A DNA stretch of 55,016 nucleotides from a virus, in the IMG/VR virus record IMGVR_UViG_3300025671_000081, positions 1 through 55,016 of that record. One strand, 5' to 3'. The notes beneath the pieces are model-generated. The model searched no databases. It was not told the origin of the DNA and worked only from the letters and a program-made list of their open reading frames with translations. Of this stretch, positions 1 through 7,481 are shown one piece after another. A program made the position numbers and the translations under genes. Numbering within the stretch: the first letter of the stretch is position 1; every line of letters begins with the position of its first letter.

Positions 1-7
1 TAGCAGC

Positions 8-793
8 ATGAATCAGGTAGCAGAAATGCCGAACCGTCAGGCGGCGATTGAATCTCAGCAGGAATTGCAAAACCTGCTATTCAACCACCAGGCAATGGAG
101 CAGCTTTATACGCTTGCCCAAAACATGGCAGAGGCTCGCGTAACCGTGCCGAAGCATTTACAGGGCAGCGTTGGCGACTGCATGGCTATCTGCATGCAGG
201 CAGCGCAGTGGCGCATGAACCCGTTCGCAGTTGCTCAGAAAACGCACTTGGTGAATGGCACTCTCGGTTATGAAGCGCAGCTCGTAAATGCGGTTATTCA
301 AGCGTCTGGAGCGATTTCTGGGACTTTTACCTACGAGTATCACGGCGATGGAGAAGAGCTTCAGTGTCGTGTGGGTGCCACCTTGGCCGGTGAAAATAAA
401 GTCACTTGGAACGAGTGGTTGCCGATATGGCAGATCACTACCAAAAACTCCCCGCTCTGGAAAACGAACCCAAAGCAGCAGCTCGGTTATCTGCAAGTTA
501 AGAACTGGGCACGCGCTTTCGCGCCGGGCGCAATCCTTGGCGTCTATACGGAAGACGAGTTGAAGGACTACGCCGCAGGCGAAAAGCCAGTTAGTCAACC
601 CGCTCACGAGCGTCCAGCTATCGAGTACTGCCCTGACGACGTATTCACGGCCGATCTGAAAAAGTATCGCCGCCACATCGAGTCAGGCGCCAGAACCCAC
701 GACGAGTTTATCAACCACATGAATACCCGCTTTCAGCTCACTAAAGAGCAGGAAGATGAAATTCGTGCCATCAAATCAAACACCGAGGAATAA
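8..793 (+). CDS. recT: RecT-family single-strand DNA annealing protein
   Basis: This 261-aa protein is of RecT type. The family binds 3' single-stranded tails made by a partner exonuclease and anneals them to complementary ssDNA, giving RecA-independent recombination in the cytoplasm. Visible family features are the early VPKHLQGSVGDCM segment, the NPFAVAQKTHLVNG core, a central GTFTYEYHGDGEE strand region and the conserved KNWARAFAPGAILG block near residue 170. Length is normal. Only seven bases precede the ATG, so its RBS cannot be fully judged. It is followed after 3 bp by the exonuclease gene, the usual synaptase-exonuclease pair of lambdoid phages. The family call is firm; the activity is inferred. 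Confidence 0.95.
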   Translation: MNQVAEMPNRQAAIESQQELQNLLFNHQAMEQLYTLAQNMAEARVTVPKHLQGSVGDCMAICMQAAQWRMNPFAVAQKTHLVNGTLGYEAQLVNAVIQASGAISGTFTYEYHGDGEELQCRVGATLAGENKVTWNEWLPIWQITTKNSPLWKTNPKQQLGYLQVKNWARAFAPGAILGVYTEDELKDYAAGEKPVSQPAHERPAIEYCPDDVFTADLKKYRRHIESGARTHDEFINHMNTRFQLTKEQEDEIRAIKSNTEE

Positions 794-796
794 ATC

Positions 797-2431
797 ATGG
801 GAATGCAAGTTATCAGAGATATGGTTCAGGGTTCCGGCGGGTGGAAATCACACCGTCGCACGAAGCGCAACGCATCAGACGCACCAAAAGTCACTGGCGA
901 TTCCTCCTATGGAAACCGTGAGAGTGTTATGGCGTTCCTTAAATTTGGCGTAGAGCCAGAATTCCCCGAGCAGGCCCAAAAACGCATGAATGACGGGCAT
1001 GCTTTCGAGGCTCTAGCCAGACCATTGGCTGAAAAAATCGCTGGCGTAACTCTCTCAAGCATTACTGCTGTTAACGGAGAATATGGCGCAAGCTACGACG
1101 GTATCGACTTTGATTACGAGACCGCATTCGAGCACAAAACATTGAATGCAAAACTGCGTAAAGCTATGACTGAAGATTGCACAGGCATTGAGCTGCCTAT
1201 GGAATATCAAGTCCAGATGGAGCACCAGTGCTTGGTATGCCCATCCATCAAGAAGGTGCTCTTCATGGCCTCGGTGTGGGATTTAGATACTGGTGAACTC
1301 ATAGAAGAGCGTCATTGCTGGTATACGCCAAGTCTTGAGCTTCGCTCTCATATTGTCTCTTGCTGGGATCAATTAGCAGAAGACATGAAGTCTTACACCT
1401 TGCCTGAGCCAAAACCCGAAGCAGTCGCCGAAGAAGTAACCGACCTACCTGCTATCAGCATGGTAGCCAAGGGCGAAGTTGCGATTGTCGATAACCTGGA
1501 AGTCTTCGAAAAAGGTCTGACTGTATTTCTGCAGAAGTCTCTAGTCAAAGATCCAAAAACTGATAACGACTTCGCGACCCTGAATCTGCAGATTAAGGTC
1601 CTTGAAAAGGCCGAAGCCGCACTCAAGACTGCCGGTGATTCTGTACTGGCTCAGGTCGAAGCTGTTGATGCTGCAATGAAGAAAAAAGACAGCCTGGCTG
1701 AACTGGTGCGACAAAACCGCCTGGCCTCTGAAAAGCTGCTGCAGGCGAAGAAAGATCAGATCAAGCGCGATATCGTTATTAACGCAGAAGAAAGTATCAA
1801 CGCACACATCCTAACTCTCGAAGATGAATTTTCGGAGCTTACCGGCTGCCCTCTTCGCATTTGGGTTGACCGGGACGTACCGGGTGCAATCAAAGGCAAG
1901 AGGACCCTTGCCACCCTGCAATCCTCTGCGAACGACGAAGTGGCTCGCGCAAAAATCGCAGCAAATCAGATGGCTGATCGCATTCGCGTGAACATCGAGT
2001 ACTTCGATTCCGTTATCAACGATATTCCGAAAACAATTTTCGGCGACCTGTCCTCTCTCCTGCCAAAGGGTGCTGCAGACTTTGCTGCTGCAGTAACGCT
2101 CCGTATTCACGAGTACGAGAAGCAGATTGAAGAGCAGGCAGAGCGCAAGCGCCAGCAAGACGAAGCGGAAGCCAAGCGCAAGGCAGAGGCTCAAGCCGCT
2201 GTTGATCAGGTGACGCAGGCTCACGAAGATGAGTATCACGAAACGCAGGCCAATCCGCTGGCAGATATTCCGGTGAAGTCTGGCACTCAAGTGAAAGCAG
2301 AAACGACCATTCAGACTCTCGCTGGCGACCTCTGCCGCTACTGCCGCGATAAGGGTCTCACTCCCGCAGACGCTCAAGAGCTGATGGCTCTCGTTGAGAA
2401 ATACACAAACCTGGACGCGAAAGCGGCATAA
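797..2431 (+). CDS. YqaJ-family viral exonuclease with long C-terminal extension
   Basis: The N-terminal ~200 residues form a YqaJ/lambda-Exo type nuclease: [10 protein letters not shown] near residues 67-76, D101 in SYDGID, the ExK motif E112-H-K114 in AFEHKTL, and EYQVQMEHQ near 143. Such enzymes degrade the 5' strand of dsDNA ends and hand 3' tails to RecT. Residues ~230-544 are an additional, largely helical part rich in Glu, Lys and Ala, including a charged coiled coil near 440-480 ([17 protein letters not shown]); it resembles the coiled-coil proteins often encoded beside phage exonucleases, so this may be a fusion. The start has GAGGAA at 785-790. It forms an operon with recT and csrA. 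Confidence 0.87.
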   Translation: MGMQVIRDMVQGSGGWKSHRRTKRNASDAPKVTGDSSYGNRESVMAFLKFGVEPEFPEQAQKRMNDGHAFEALARPLAEKIAGVTLSSITAVNGEYGASYDGIDFDYETAFEHKTLNAKLRKAMTEDCTGIELPMEYQVQMEHQCLVCPSIKKVLFMASVWDLDTGELIEERHCWYTPSLELRSHIVSCWDQLAEDMKSYTLPEPKPEAVAEEVTDLPAISMVAKGEVAIVDNLEVFEKGLTVFLQKSLVKDPKTDNDFATLNLQIKVLEKAEAALKTAGDSVLAQVEAVDAAMKKKDSLAELVRQNRLASEKLLQAKKDQIKRDIVINAEESINAHILTLEDEFSELTGCPLRIWVDRDVPGAIKGKRTLATLQSSANDEVARAKIAANQMADRIRVNIEYFDSVINDIPKTIFGDLSSLLPKGAADFAAAVTLRIHEYEKQIEEQAERKRQQDEAEAKRKAEAQAAVDQVTQAHEDEYHETQANPLADIPVKSGTQVKAETTIQTLAGDLCRYCRDKGLTPADAQELMALVEKYTNLDAKAA

Positions 2432-2441
2432 GGAAATATCG

Positions 2442-2636
2442 ATGCTTATTTTAACGCGCAATATCTCTCAGAAAATCAAAATCGGTGACGACGTAACCGT
2501 CACGGTGCTGGGTGTGAAGGGTAATCAGGTGCGCCTGGGTGTTAACGCTCCTAAGGAAGTTGCAGTACACCGTGAAGAGATTTTCGACCGCATCCAGCGC
2601 GAGAAGTCCGGCAAAGATGCCGAAGGAAATAATTAA
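2442..2636 (+). CDS. csrA: Phage-encoded CsrA/RsmA RNA-binding regulator
   Basis: A 64-aa protein, matching the ~60-65 aa CsrA family. It begins MLILTRN, contains the [19 protein letters not shown] strands and [12 protein letters not shown] with the RNA-binding Arg44; Leu4 is also kept. CsrA dimers bind GGA motifs in RNA hairpin loops and change translation or stability of mRNAs. I chose the ATG at 2442 because it matches the family start and has AAGGA at 2430-2434; an in-frame extension upstream overlaps the exonuclease. In this early operon it may reprogram host or phage mRNAs. A hairpin with AGGAA in its loop lies just downstream (2667-2683). Confidence 0.95.
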   Translation: MLILTRNISQKIKIGDDVTVTVLGVKGNQVRLGVNAPKEVAVHREEIFDRIQREKSGKDAEGNN

Positions 2637-2666
2637 GGCACCCGCCTCCGGCCCCCCGGCGCCGAG

Positions 2667-2683
2667 TCCTGCAGGAAGCAGGA
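2667..2683 (+). promoter_or_regulatory. RNA hairpin with GGA loop downstream of csrA, candidate CsrA target
   Basis: TCCTGC and GCAGGA form a perfect 6-bp stem around the loop AGGAA. A GGA in a hairpin loop is the known high-affinity CsrA target. Two more GGA-containing stretches follow (GGGAGAA at 2690-2696 and AAGGACG around 2708-2714), the last serving as the Shine-Dalgarno of the gene at 2720. The pairing is seen; regulation by the adjacent CsrA is inference. Confidence 0.45.
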
Positions 2684-2719
2684 AAGACCGGGAGAATTTA
2701 AAAGATAAGGACGACTGAC

Positions 2720-3229
2720 ATGAAATTAGCAAAACCAAACGAGCAAGACCTTAACGGCGCAATTGACATTGCTCGAATTATCGACGACCTGAGCAAAGGC
2801 TGGTTCCCGTCTGACGACGAAGGCGACCATGTTTTCGACATCATGGACAGCGCAGATTGCCGCAAGGCGTTGGATATTCTGATTGGCATTAGCGACGAAT
2901 GCAGCCTAATGCGCGCCGCCATGACCACGCTAGTTTTGTGCGATACGAACAATAAAGTCATCGACCCGAATATTGACCATGTCGATCAACATCCGGAAGT
3001 AAAAGAAGCGATGGCACTCAAAGAGCGTATCGACAGCTTCTTTACGCAGGAATTCACCGGCGGCATGAAGATCAAAAAAGGTGAAATAAAGGGCGATCAG
3101 GTTTATGAAATTGCTTCTGTCAATTTCGATGAGGCACTTGTAGCGTACAGCGTTGATTGGTCGGACGACCTCCAATGGGCTCGCTGGGAAAACGTTGAAC
3201 TTATCAAAGATCAGGCGGGTGCGGAATGA
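2720..3229 (+). CDS. Hypothetical acidic protein in the early operon
   Basis: I do not recognise this 169-aa protein. It is acidic and soluble, with no membrane segment or signal peptide. The N-terminal two thirds look helical (DLNGAIDIARIIDDLSKGWFP, a stretch containing DALDI-like helices); the last part has a beta-like KGEIKGDQVYEIASV and a terminal SDDLQWARWENVEL. The ATG at 2720 follows AAGGAC by a suitable distance, and its stop overlaps the next start (ATGA at 3226-3229), so the two are translationally coupled. Expression could be controlled by CsrA through the upstream GGA motifs; that is inference. A real gene, function unknown. Confidence 0.8.
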   Translation: MKLAKPNEQDLNGAIDIARIIDDLSKGWFPSDDEGDHVFDIMDSADCRKALDILIGISDECSLMRAAMTTLVLCDTNNKVIDPNIDHVDQHPEVKEAMALKERIDSFFTQEFTGGMKIKKGEIKGDQVYEIASVNFDEALVAYSVDWSDDLQWARWENVELIKDQAGAE

Positions 3230-3510
3230 GCCAGAGTCCTCAGGAAATCATCGAAATGGCCGTTGCCAACGCCGGTAAAAAAGTGGTGAACCACATCGCG
3301 TGGATGCTGTTTATCGGATATTTGTCGATTGCTGCTATCGGCTGGTTCACCTCCGACAAGGATGACACAGACGGACATAAGCGCAGCAATATGGTTCTAC
3401 GTACCGACTACGGTACCGGCTGTCAGTATCTGGAATCGCACACAGGCGTATTAACACCGCGCATGAGCGCAGACGGAAAGCACACAGGGTGCAAGGCGGT
3501 GAGCAAATGA
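3226..3510 (+). CDS. Small membrane-anchored protein with DUF6440-like tail
   Basis: This 94-aa protein has one clear transmembrane helix at about residues 22-41 (HIAWMLFIGYLSIAAIGWF), preceded by a short amphipathic N-terminus. The soluble part contains LRTDYGTGCQYLES and LTPRMSADGKHTGC, which resembles the short DUF6440-type domain seen in many phage and bacterial proteins (Gly-Cys-Gln-Tyr plus a Gly-rich end). Both ends overlap neighbours by 4 bp (ATGA), indicating coupled translation. The role is unknown; the anchor suggests an inner-membrane position. Confidence 0.75.
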   Translation: MSQSPQEIIEMAVANAGKKVVNHIAWMLFIGYLSIAAIGWFTSDKDDTDGHKRSNMVLRTDYGTGCQYLESHTGVLTPRMSADGKHTGCKAVSK

Positions 3511-4193
3511 AAGTGAAACCGATGATTTTCAACCCTGACATGGCCTTGGCTTTACACGAAGACCGTAAGGGCCAGACGCGACGACCGGTTGATATACCTG
3601 ATGGCTGGGAATTAAAAAGCGCCGATCTATGCAAAATCACTGGCAAGCACCCCAAAAGTGGTAAGTGGGGTGTCTTGATTCGTCGCGAGACATTCGACGA
3701 AATCTACGAGCATGATCTTATTGCTGCCCCGGCTATGCCTGGAGACCTGATCTATGTGCGCGAAACCTTCCGGCTTTTTGATTCTTATGATGAGTGCGAC
3801 CACGCTGATTTCCCCTGCCCTTGTCCGGGGAATGGTGCGCCTATTTATTTTGCAAGCTGTCGTGATTCCGAGAGTAATTGGAAACCATCTATCCACATGC
3901 CGCGCTGGGCCAGCCGAACCACTCTGAAAGTGACCCGTGTCCGTGTTGAGCGCATTCAGGATATATCTGAAGACGATGCGATTGCCGAGGGATTCAAATA
4001 CACGGGGTGGAGACCGACTTACTCCGACCCAGATTCAGGTGGTGAATACAGCACAGCGAGCGACAAATTTGCAGATACGTGGATCTCAATCTACGGCGAC
4101 CATTGGGATAGCAACGGCTGGTGCTGGGTTATCGACTTTGAAGTTATCCACCAGAACGTAGACAGCTACCTTAAAAATCTGGAGGCAGCATGA
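3507..4193 (+). CDS. ASCH-domain protein
   Basis: A 228-aa phage protein of the ASCH superfamily (PUA-like fold, thought to bind RNA or modified nucleotides). Seen in the sequence: KPMIFNPDMALALHEDRKGQ near the N-terminus with QTRRPV after it, PGDLIYVRETF near residue 80, SIHMPRWASRTTLKVTRVRV near 130-150 and the terminal WCWVIDFEV. This order is typical of the larger phage ASCH proteins. The ATG at 3507 overlaps the previous stop (ATGA), so an upstream in-frame start at 3489 is not used here. Substrate and biological role are not established. Confidence 0.85.
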   Translation: MKVKPMIFNPDMALALHEDRKGQTRRPVDIPDGWELKSADLCKITGKHPKSGKWGVLIRRETFDEIYEHDLIAAPAMPGDLIYVRETFRLFDSYDECDHADFPCPCPGNGAPIYFASCRDSESNWKPSIHMPRWASRTTLKVTRVRVERIQDISEDDAIAEGFKYTGWRPTYSDPDSGGEYSTASDKFADTWISIYGDHWDSNGWCWVIDFEVIHQNVDSYLKNLEAA

Positions 4194-4597
4194 GCCTTGA
4201 ACGATTAGCAATAGCCCAGGCATACCTAACGTCAGAGAAGAAGCGACTATTAAAGCTTCGAGAGGCAGAGCTAAGCAATTGCTACTTAATTGAATTCAGA
4301 GTTACCGGAAGATCAGATCACGCGGATTTTATAAATGACATTTCAGATCATGTCGGTGGAAGTCTCAGCCAGTTCTTTTGCTGCTCTGAGGTGGCGTATT
4401 TTTTATTCAAAGATGAAATGAATGACTTTGGCAGCGCAAACTACGAAGAACACATAGAAATGATTGGCTGTCCGCATTGCATACAAGCAAGAGAGATCAA
4501 GCACAAAACAAACGCCATATCTACAAAGCTGGGCCAGATAAGAGGCCAGATAACCATGGCCGGGAATAGACTAATCGGCGAGGTAATATCAGCATGA
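4190..4597 (+). CDS. Hypothetical protein with CPHC motif
   Basis: Not recognised. The 135-aa product starts with a charged helical segment (RLAIAQAYLTSEKKRLLKLR) and has a CPHC pair near residue 100, which could bind one half of a metal site; two more cysteines (FFCCSEV) lie near 65. No transmembrane helix. Start and stop overlap both neighbours by 4 bp (ATGA), so it is an integral part of the operon. Its AT content looks somewhat higher than the flanking genes, which may mark a recent arrival. Confidence 0.7.
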   Translation: MSLERLAIAQAYLTSEKKRLLKLREAELSNCYLIEFRVTGRSDHADFINDISDHVGGSLSQFFCCSEVAYFLFKDEMNDFGSANYEEHIEMIGCPHCIQAREIKHKTNAISTKLGQIRGQITMAGNRLIGEVISA

Positions 4598-4827
4598 CCT
4601 TTACTCCAAACTTCATAGGTGCAATGGGCTCCCTGCTGATACTTGGCATTGCCTTCTTTCTTGGCACCAATGGCCTGGCTTTCGCTGCACTGTCAATGCT
4701 GATTCTGGCTGTTGTTCTGGTTATCTGGCTCGTTATCAGTATCGGCATCTATTGCCTGGCACATAGACTGGCAACGCAGCTGGAAAGCGTTGCCCGTTTA
4801 GATCTGGGAGCGGACGATGAGAGCTGA
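4594..4827 (+). CDS. Small two-helix membrane protein
   Basis: A 77-aa protein with two hydrophobic segments, about residues 6-30 (FIGAMGSLLILGIAFFLGT) and 33-55 (LSMLILAVVLVIWLVISIG), and a short acidic tail (DLGADDES). It probably sits in the inner membrane as a hairpin. The 4-bp overlap with the gene before and an 11-bp overlap with the gene after suggest translational coupling. Phage proteins like this can be superinfection-exclusion or accessory factors, but nothing here shows which; it is not near the lysis genes. Confidence 0.7.
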   Translation: MTFTPNFIGAMGSLLILGIAFFLGTNGLAFAALSMLILAVVLVIWLVISIGIYCLAHRLATQLESVARLDLGADDES

Positions 4828-5917
4828 ATTTACTCCAGACAACCACTACGCTGGCCTGCTCGCTCAGGCTAAAGCGCTGTTTAGAATTACTCAGAGTCAG
4901 GAAGCGATCATTTCGACCCTGAGAAGCAAATTAACAGAGCTTGAATCACAGCTTGCCATGGTCGGCACGGCCGAGATTGAAGCGCAGCGCGCGGCCAATG
5001 AGCAACTGACCAATGAAGTGGAACGACTGACTGCGCATAACGCTAACCTACAGACCGCTGTAGATGCAGGGCTGCGTCAATCTTACATGCTGCGAGAATT
5101 CGCATCGAAAATCGGCATAAGTGACCGTGAAGACCCTCTTGAAACTCTGATAGGTGGCTGGACCCGGGCTGCAGAGGCCATGAGAAATTCACTCAATGAG
5201 CATAACCGAATGTGGAAAGAGGTTCTTCAGACCAGGCACGAGCACAGGCAGATGGCCGCACAAAATAAGCGTCTGATTAATTGCTTCACGACCTTAATGG
5301 GGCACAGTACGGGCGTTGCCGGGCTTCACTTAAATGGTGATGTGGCGCCATGGTCTGAGCTGACGGAAGGCGGAAGGTTTGAAGAGTGGCTTCTGCCCTT
5401 GTCAGAACCACGCGACCAGTCTATTGATGCGCTCGAAGCCCAGTGGCAAGCCGAAGCCATTCCCGGTTTTATCCGCGAAATGGGAGAGCGACTGCGCACC
5501 CAGGATAACCGTATTACTGCCGATCCTTTGTTCTGTGTGTTCCAAAAAAGAACCATTGTCGTGCCTGACGAATATGACCATGAATGTATTGAGTGGTTTT
5601 CAGGTGACGATCAGTGCACTGCTGAAGAAGAAGAAGCGGAGCGACTCGAAGAGTTACGAAGCGACATGGAAAGCGACTACTGGCATGAGGACACGATACC
5701 TCTCGATGGTAAAGAGTTTCGCCGTATCGCCGTTGCTGAGTATGACGAGTTCGTCACCGCATCATTTACCGAAGACGATGCTAACGACCATATCCGGATG
5801 AATGGCCACAACCTGAGAAAGCCATTCGTATTCGTTACCAGCCTGTACCGCACTCCGGAAATGATCGAGCTTCGCGAATGGCTGAAGGCTCAAGAAGCGG
5901 CTAAGGAACAACAATGA
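4817..5917 (+). CDS. Hypothetical coiled-coil phage protein
   Basis: A 366-aa protein. Residues ~20-90 form a long coiled coil (SQEAIISTLRSKLTELESQL and NEVERLTAHNANLQ). The middle is helical; the C-terminal part from ~230 contains TADPLFCVFQKRTIVVPDEY and a Glu-rich stretch, a combination I have seen in uncharacterised lambdoid accessory proteins, with the end LREWLKAQEAAKEQQ. No catalytic motif is visible. It begins inside the end of the membrane-protein gene and its stop overlaps the next ATG (ATGA at 5914). Function unknown. Confidence 0.75.
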   Translation: MRAEFTPDNHYAGLLAQAKALFRITQSQEAIISTLRSKLTELESQLAMVGTAEIEAQRAANEQLTNEVERLTAHNANLQTAVDAGLRQSYMLREFASKIGISDREDPLETLIGGWTRAAEAMRNSLNEHNRMWKEVLQTRHEHRQMAAQNKRLINCFTTLMGHSTGVAGLHLNGDVAPWSELTEGGRFEEWLLPLSEPRDQSIDALEAQWQAEAIPGFIREMGERLRTQDNRITADPLFCVFQKRTIVVPDEYDHECIEWFSGDDQCTAEEEEAERLEELRSDMESDYWHEDTIPLDGKEFRRIAVAEYDEFVTASFTEDDANDHIRMNGHNLRKPFVFVTSLYRTPEMIELREWLKAQEAAKEQQ

Positions 5918-6090
5918 AGCAGCCAGAAACATTTATCGAAATGAAAGCTGAGTGCCCACACTGCGCGGCGCATATTGTGGTTTAAGCGGTAGATGAAACC
6001 GTAAACGGCCTTGAGGAAGTAGTTTGTGAAAACTGCAAAGAGCCGTTTTCTTACTGTTACCCTGGGAATATCTATGGGTTGGCGCAATAA
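5914..6090 (+). pseudogene. Com-like zinc-ribbon gene interrupted by an in-frame TAA
   Basis: The frame that starts at the ATGA overlap encodes MKQPETFIEMKAECPHCAAH, then a TAA at 5983-5985, and continues open for another 34 codons containing CENCKEPFSYCYPGN before the terminal TAA at 6088-6090. The two CxxC pairs together make one zinc ribbon, like Com or other small phage zinc fingers. One base change (TAA from CAA, for instance) would restore a 58-aa protein. Either the gene is freshly broken, or only a 23-aa peptide is made. The final stop lies inside the first attC-like site. Confidence 0.6.
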
Positions 6091-6140
6091 CCCAGATTTT
6101 AACGGGCGGCGAAGCCGTCCAATTTTAAATGTTTGTTATT
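6086..6140 (+). repeat. attC-like site 1
   Basis: Cores AATAAC (6086-6091, on the stop codon of the broken zinc-ribbon gene) and GTTATT (6135-6140). Inner stem GGGCGGC/GCCGTCC around GAA at 6104-6120 with one G-T pair, extended by ATTT/AAAT with a bulged T. Its right half matches that of site 6 (AAATGTTTGTTATT). Confidence 0.7.
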
Positions 6141-6156
6141 TTGATTAGGAGGCCAC

Positions 6157-6381
6157 ATGGCTCAATCACACGTGAAAGCAGGCGCGATTAAAGATTTTGT
6201 TAACTCAATGATCGCCGCGCTGGATGCTGGTTTTGTTGAGGGCAGCACACTAACACTGGCTCAGGTGCATGAAATCGCCCGGAACCACATCGAGGACACA
6301 CACGGCATAAAGACGAAGACCTTGCGTGAAGAATGGGGTGATGAGGTCGCGGAGCTGTGTGGCGCGCCTGAGTCAAAATAA
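6157..6381 (+). CDS. Cassette gene 1: small hypothetical protein
   Basis: A 74-aa soluble protein, not recognised. It looks all-helical (AIKDFVNSMIAALDAGFVEG, LAQVHEIARNHIED) with a basic KTKTLREEW segment near residue 55. A strong AGGAGG at 6147-6152 precedes the ATG. It is the first gene of the array and lies between sites 1 and 2; the stop codon overlaps the left core of site 2. The clear RBS and its position as a lone gene between two sites support it as real. Confidence 0.7.
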   Translation: MAQSHVKAGAIKDFVNSMIAALDAGFVEGSTLTLAQVHEIARNHIEDTHGIKTKTLREEWGDEVAELCGAPESK

Positions 6382-6431
6382 ATCAGAGCTTTGCAGCGAG
6401 CGAAGCGAGTCTGAAACAGTGAATTGTTATT
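6377..6431 (+). repeat. attC-like site 2 (degenerate left core)
   Basis: Left core AATAAA (last base departs from AATAAC) overlapping the stop of cassette gene 1; right core GTTATT at 6426-6431. CAGA..GC pairs with GC..TCTG inside. Shares CAGAGCTTTGC and GTGAATTGTTATT with site 9, so the two are relatives. Confidence 0.6.
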
Positions 6432-6446
6432 TTTCTGGAGTTTGAG

Positions 6447-6653
6447 ATGGAAAGCATAATACAGATATTCAGGATGGATGATCTTAGCATTGAGACAAGA
6501 ATATCAATAATGAAAAAGCTCGGGACGGCAATCAATTATCAGTATGCTGCTAACTGTACAGAGGAACTGATAATCGAGCTTATTCTCGCACTGGCCCCTG
6601 AAAAAGAAGATGAGCTCCGTGCAGACGAGCATTACGGTCTTTACATGAAGTAA
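6447..6653 (+). CDS. Cassette gene 2: small hypothetical protein
   Basis: A 68-aa acidic, leucine- and isoleucine-rich helical protein (SIIQIFRMDDLSIETRISIM, CTEELIIELILALAP). No membrane segment of convincing length, no known motif. CTGGAG at 6435-6440 serves as RBS. The stop TAA (6651-6653) lies 1 bp before the left core of site 3. It is clearly more AT-rich than its neighbours, compatible with a separate origin of each cassette gene. Not recognised. Confidence 0.65.
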   Translation: MESIIQIFRMDDLSIETRISIMKKLGTAINYQYAANCTEELIIELILALAPEKEDELRADEHYGLYMK

Positions 6654-6654
6654 A

Positions 6655-6704
6655 AATAACCCGGCGCTTACGTGCCGAAGGTCAATTTAAAGCGCCTTGT
6701 TATT
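6655..6704 (+). repeat. attC-like site 3
   Basis: Cores AATAAC (6655-6660) and GTTATT (6699-6704). Inner stem GGCGCTT (6663-6669) pairs perfectly with AAGCGCC (6690-6696). The right flank GCGCCTTGTTATTTGGCGCG followed by GGAGGA is shared with site 4, showing that the right half of the site travels with the downstream RBS. Confidence 0.7.
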
Positions 6705-6724
6705 TGGCGCGGGAGGATAAAGTA

Positions 6725-6898
6725 ATTAAAACATACAAGATAAACCTGAAATTAGTCCGGAGTTTTTCTATCGGATTTAGTATTTTTTCGCCAACCCTTA
6801 ATAGGTTGTGCGTGGAGCTTCATTTCGGATGCTTTCACTTATGTTTTTGGAGCAAGGGAGACAAGCTTTTTGGCTTCAATAATTATTGGTGTGGCTAG
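6725..6898 (+). CDS. Cassette gene 3: small aromatic-rich protein, unusual start
   Basis: A frame of 57 codons ending GDKLFGFNNYWCG, rich in Phe, Leu and Cys (FSIGFSIFSPTLN, HFGCFHLCFW). It has no ATG or GTG near the RBS. GGGAGG at 6711-6716 is 8 nt from an ATT codon at 6725, the likeliest initiator; a TTG at 6704 overlaps the site core and the RBS and is less likely. By comparison, the matching flank after site 4 has an ATG (GGAGGAAAGAATG). Either ATT is used, or this cassette has lost its start codon. Function unknown. Confidence 0.45.
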   Translation: MKTYKINLKLVRSFSIGFSIFSPTLNRLCVELHFGCFHLCFWSKGDKLFGFNNYWCG

Positions 6899-6904
6899 AG
6901 ACCA

Positions 6905-6956
6905 AATAACCAAAAGCTAACGGGCGCGTAGCGTCCAATTTGAGCGCCTTGTTATT
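6905..6956 (+). repeat. attC-like site 4
   Basis: Cores AATAAC (6905-6910) and GTTATT (6951-6956). Inner stem GGGCGC, loop GTA, GCGTCC, with flanking CAAAAGCTAAC and CCAATTTGAGC arms. The stop codon of the gene before (TAG, 6896-6898) lies 6 bp upstream instead of inside the core. Confidence 0.7.
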
Positions 6957-6973
6957 TGGCGCGGGAGGAAAGA

Positions 6974-7165
6974 ATGAACCCATTTAAACGATTTTATTAC
7001 ATTGTTCGGATAGCTATCGCAATGACCAGACTAAAACGTTGGTCAGTGTCATGCAAAGACGAATTTAAGCGTGAACTATGCCGGACTTTATATCTTACGT
7101 CGTGTTTTACATACAACAGCGTTAAATACAGTTGGATGCCCAAGGCTACACCGGCGACAAAATAA
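6974..7165 (+). CDS. Cassette gene 4: small basic protein
   Basis: A 63-aa, strongly basic protein (MNPFKRFYYIVRIAIAMTRL; later KDEFKRELCRTLYLTSC). The N-terminal 20 residues could be an amphipathic or membrane-associated helix. GGGAGG at 6962-6967 is well placed for the ATG at 6974. The stop TAA (7163-7165) is part of the left core of site 5. Not recognised. The length, RBS and exact fit between two sites support it. Confidence 0.6.
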   Translation: MNPFKRFYYIVRIAIAMTRLKRWSVSCKDEFKRELCRTLYLTSCFTYNSVKYSWMPKATPATK

Positions 7166-7213
7166 CGCCGGAATCAGGCGCGAGGCACGAGTCGCACTGA
7201 TCCGTGTGTTATT
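7161..7213 (+). repeat. attC-like site 5 (identical to site 10)
   Basis: Cores AATAAC (7161-7166) and GTTATT (7208-7213). Arms CGGaATCAG and CTGATCCG pair over 8 bp with a single bulged A on the left, the pattern of extrahelical bases in integron attC sites. The bases are the same as those of site 10, and both stand before a xis-int pair. Homology with site 10 starts at this core. Confidence 0.75.
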
Positions 7214-7270
7214 GAATTAAACGAACTGCAGGAAGCAATAGCGCAGGCGCGTCAGGCGCTGGGAGATTGA
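7211..7270 (+). pseudogene. Short peptide frame before xis, possible gene remnant
   Basis: From the right core of site 5 an open frame reads IELNELQEAIAQARQALGD and stops at TGA 7268-7270, two bases before the xis ATG. The copy before xis2 reads the same with one Ala-to-Gln change and a synonymous codon. There is no usual start codon. It looks like the 3' tail of a lost gene, or a leader that couples translation to xis. Confidence 0.35.
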
Positions 7271-7271
7271 T

Positions 7272-7478
7272 ATGGCAAAGAGTAAGCTAACGCCGCTGAA
7301 GAAGTTTGTAGAAGAGCGCTTCGGCGATACAGTACCTATGCGCACAGCGCAGCATTGGTGTCAGCACGGTCATGTTGCAGGCGCCCGTAAGATTAGGCGT
7401 CAGTGGTTTGTCGATCCTGATAAATTCGACAACACCACCGGCAACGAGCTGGCCGACAACATCCTGATGGCGTCCTAA
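7272..7478 (+). CDS. xis: Excisionase, copy 1
   Basis: A 68-aa basic protein of the lambda Xis type (small winged-helix DNA-bending excisionases). Seen: MRTAQHWCQHGHVAGARKI, the recognition helix plus wing typical of excisionases, then RQWFVDPDKFDN. Xis binds beside the integrase arm sites and drives excision over integration. GGGAG at 7261-7265 precedes the ATG. The integrase follows 3 bp after its stop. It differs from copy 2 (10123) by about a dozen residues, mostly outside the central WC(Q)xGHxAGARK stretch. Confidence 0.9.
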   Translation: MAKSKLTPLKKFVEERFGDTVPMRTAQHWCQHGHVAGARKIRRQWFVDPDKFDNTTGNELADNILMAS

Positions 7479-7481
7479 TCC

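Noticed and set aside
2637-2719. Terminator after csrA
   Set aside because: The GC-rich stretch folds but has no T-run, and the next gene follows closely with its own RBS.
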